From assembly GCA_003574895.1 (NCBI GenBank), contig PJFB01000001.1, positions 434,001 through 498,000 on the forward strand: a stretch of DNA of 64,000 nt, in the 5' to 3' direction. This document shows, one piece after another, positions 62,618 to 64,000 of the stretch. A program made the position numbers and the translations under genes. The notes under the pieces were generated by a model. The model was not told the DNA's origin. It ran no database searches and saw only the letters and a program-made list of their open reading frames with translations. The number at the start of each line of letters is the position of its first letter. Position 1 is the stretch's first letter. The DNA comes from Geobacter sp. Its GTDB lineage: Bacteria > Desulfobacterota > Desulfuromonadia > Geobacterales > Pseudopelobacteraceae.

Positions 62618-64000
62618 TCAAGCTTGAGCCGCGCGTTTGTCAAACAGCAACTTTACTGTTTCCAGCACCACGAAAACAACCACCCCGGGCATGAGTGCGG
62701 CAATGAGCCCATGTCCTAAGAGTGGCGCCGTGCGGAACCAGGGTTGCAAAGCTGGTAGGTAAATCGCCACCCCTTGCAACAACGCAACGCATGCTACCAT
62801 GGTCAAAAGTAAAGGATTGGTGAAAAACCCCATGCGGAGGAAGGAGTGTTTGAAAGAACGCAGGGACATGGCCTGGCCGATCTGGGCACATGCCAGAGAG
62901 GTAAAGAGGACCGATTGCCAATGTTCCGAGGGATGGATACCTTGATGGTGCCAGAAATACCATGCCACGGCAATGGTCGAAAATCCTATGGTTGAACCGG
63001 TCAGCAGCACGCGCATGATGGTTGCCCGGTCAAAGATGCCGGAGTTTGGCGATATGGGTGGCCGCCCCATTACATCGGGTTCAGGGCGCTCCATGCCCAT
63101 ACCCAGACCAAGCAGCCCGTCGGTAAGGAGATTAAGCCAAAGGAGCTGGAGTGGTGTCAATGGGTTTGGCAGCCCCAGAAAAGGGAGTACCAGTACGGCA
63201 AGGATCTTGCCCAGGTTGCCGGAGACCGAAAAGACGATGAACTTGCGGATATTGTCGTAGATGGTGCGCCCTTCCTCTACGGCTGCCACGATAGTCGCAA
63301 AATTGTCATCCAGCAGCACCATATCGGCAGCCTCCCTGGCAACGTCAGTACCGGCAGCGCCCATGGCCACGCCGATATCGGCTTTTTTCAGTGCCGGTGC
63401 GTCATTTACCCCGTCGCCGGTCATGGCCACCACCGCACCTTGTCGTTGCAACGCCTCCACGATCAGGAGCTTGTGTTCCGGGGATACACGCGCGAACACG
63501 GATACATCGCCAACCCTGGCCGCCAAACCAGTGACCCCCATCTGATCCAGTTCTGCACCGGTCAACACTCCGCCATCATTGTCGATACCAACCTCTTGAG
63601 CAATGGCATTTGCAGTCAACGGGTGGTCTCCGGTGATCATTACCGCGCGGATACCTGCATTTTTGCAGGATGCAACAGCCGTCCGCGCCTCGTCCCGCGG
63701 AGGATCCATCATGGCTGCAAGACCGACCAGGCCCAGCCCTTGCAACTCTTCCTGTGAATTTTGCTTTAGTCCGCAGGCAACAGCCAGCACCCGCCGCCCC
63801 TGAGCTGCCAGATTGTTTGCCTTACCTTCCACAATTCTGCGCAGTTCATTATCTATTGTGCGTCTTTCTGTTGAGTCCAGGAGATGATCACAAAGCTCCA
63901 GCACTGAATCCAGAGCTCCTTTCGCCACCACCAGCTGCTGGCCGGAAATTGGCTTGATTGAAATACCGAGGAGAGCGCAATATTCGGAATCCGTGGGTTC
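62618..64000 (-). CDS. P2-type cation-transporting ATPase, C-terminal part (gene begins outside the window)
   Basis: 461 codons, open to the window edge; the first Met in view (63931) is internal. Motifs: VMITGDHPLTANAIA, AMTGDGVNDAPALKKADIGVAMG (hinge) and DNFATIVAAVEEGRTIYDNIRKF, then six membrane helices. TM6 reads LLWLNLLTDGLLGLGMG, the N and D of which match Ca2+ site residues of SERCA. TM5 reads SGNLGKI, where SERCA has a Glu (NVGE), so one Ca2+ ligand is replaced by Lys. The C-terminus is short. Substrate could be Ca2+, Mn2+ or a monovalent cation; the phosphorylation site and TM4 are outside the window. Confidence 0.88.
   Translation of the reverse strand, partial: EPTDSEYCALLGISIKPISGQQLVVAKGALDSVLELCDHLLDSTERRTIDNELRRIVEGKANNLAAQGRRVLAVACGLKQNSQEELQGLGLVGLAAMMDPPRDEARTAVASCKNAGIRAVMITGDHPLTANAIAQEVGIDNDGGVLTGAELDQMGVTGLAARVGDVSVFARVSPEHKLLIVEALQRQGAVVAMTGDGVNDAPALKKADIGVAMGAAGTDVAREAADMVLLDDNFATIVAAVEEGRTIYDNIRKFIVFSVSGNLGKILAVLVLPFLGLPNPLTPLQLLWLNLLTDGLLGLGMGMERPEPDVMGRPPISPNSGIFDRATIMRVLLTGSTIGFSTIAVAWYFWHHQGIHPSEHWQSVLFTSLACAQIGQAMSLRSFKHSFLRMGFFTNPLLLTMVACVALLQGVAIYLPALQPWFRTAPLLGHGLIAALMPGVVVFVVLETVKLLFDKRAAQA

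Noticed and set aside
1..64000. CRISPR arrays, tRNA or rRNA genes, GEMM-type riboswitches
   Set aside because: Looked for regular short repeats, cloverleaf-like intergenic sequence and known riboswitch signatures before the cytochrome and che genes; none was found by eye.

Overview
The window looks like a stretch of a Geobacter-type chromosome (Desulfuromonadota/Geobacterales). The evidence is a periplasmic c-type cytochrome with 27 CXXCH motifs built from triheme c7-like modules, a large che operon containing PATAN- and HEAT-repeat proteins, a GspA/GspB pair, and a yceD-rpmF-plsX-fab operon. The species cannot be named from the sequence alone. I saw no rRNA, tRNA or CRISPR array.

Layout: 1-8.4 kb (minus strand) holds envelope genes: M16 peptidase (cut by the window edge), MRJP/Yellow-like lipoprotein, HtrA protease, LysM-L,D-transpeptidase, an Lpp-like lipoprotein, a protein with a C-terminal diadenylate cyclase (DAC) domain, and a TolC-MlaD pair. 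8.5-14.3 kb (plus) has a small secreted protein, miaB, glnS, era and der. 14.4-25.0 kb (plus) is one chemotaxis-type signalling operon: PATAN-REC, CheY, CheA, ExeA-like ATPase, two CheWs, a second receiver, a HEAT-repeat protein, CheR and CheB, with no receptor gene. The 27-heme cytochrome follows, then leuS-lptE-holA. 31.4-40.3 kb carries rpsT, purMN, a lytic transglycosylase, pgsA, gspAB, the EF-P modification cluster (kamA/epmB-like, epmA, efp) and infA.

40.3-48.1 kb is accessory DNA. Its core (42.26-48.07 kb) is a complete-looking filamentous prophage (inovirus): Rep, probable ssDNA-binding protein, two 33-37 aa membrane proteins too short for ordinary gene finding, major coat, adsorption protein, pVI-like protein and Zot ATPase, all on the minus strand. 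It is bounded by a 22-bp direct repeat. The right copy (48038-48065) matches the XerC/XerD dif consensus closely, so the phage appears to have integrated at the chromosome-dimer resolution site. This places the window at the replication terminus. Gene orientation (mostly plus at 8.6-31.3 kb, almost all minus after 38.4 kb) and the few KOPS-like octamers I could find by eye point mostly toward 48 kb, which fits. Left of the prophage are an HTH protein, an orphan hypothetical, an apparently frameshifted RHH repressor with two palindromic operators, and a two-CxxC protein.

48.2-64 kb (minus) holds paaK, proS, ispG, glyA, rpiB, fabF, acpP, fabG, fabD, fabH, plsX, rpmF, yceD, malQ and the C-terminal part of a P2-type cation ATPase running off the window. 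The fatty-acid/phospholipid operon reads from a strong promoter at 60.86-60.89 kb and is punctuated by a terminator between acpP and fabF.
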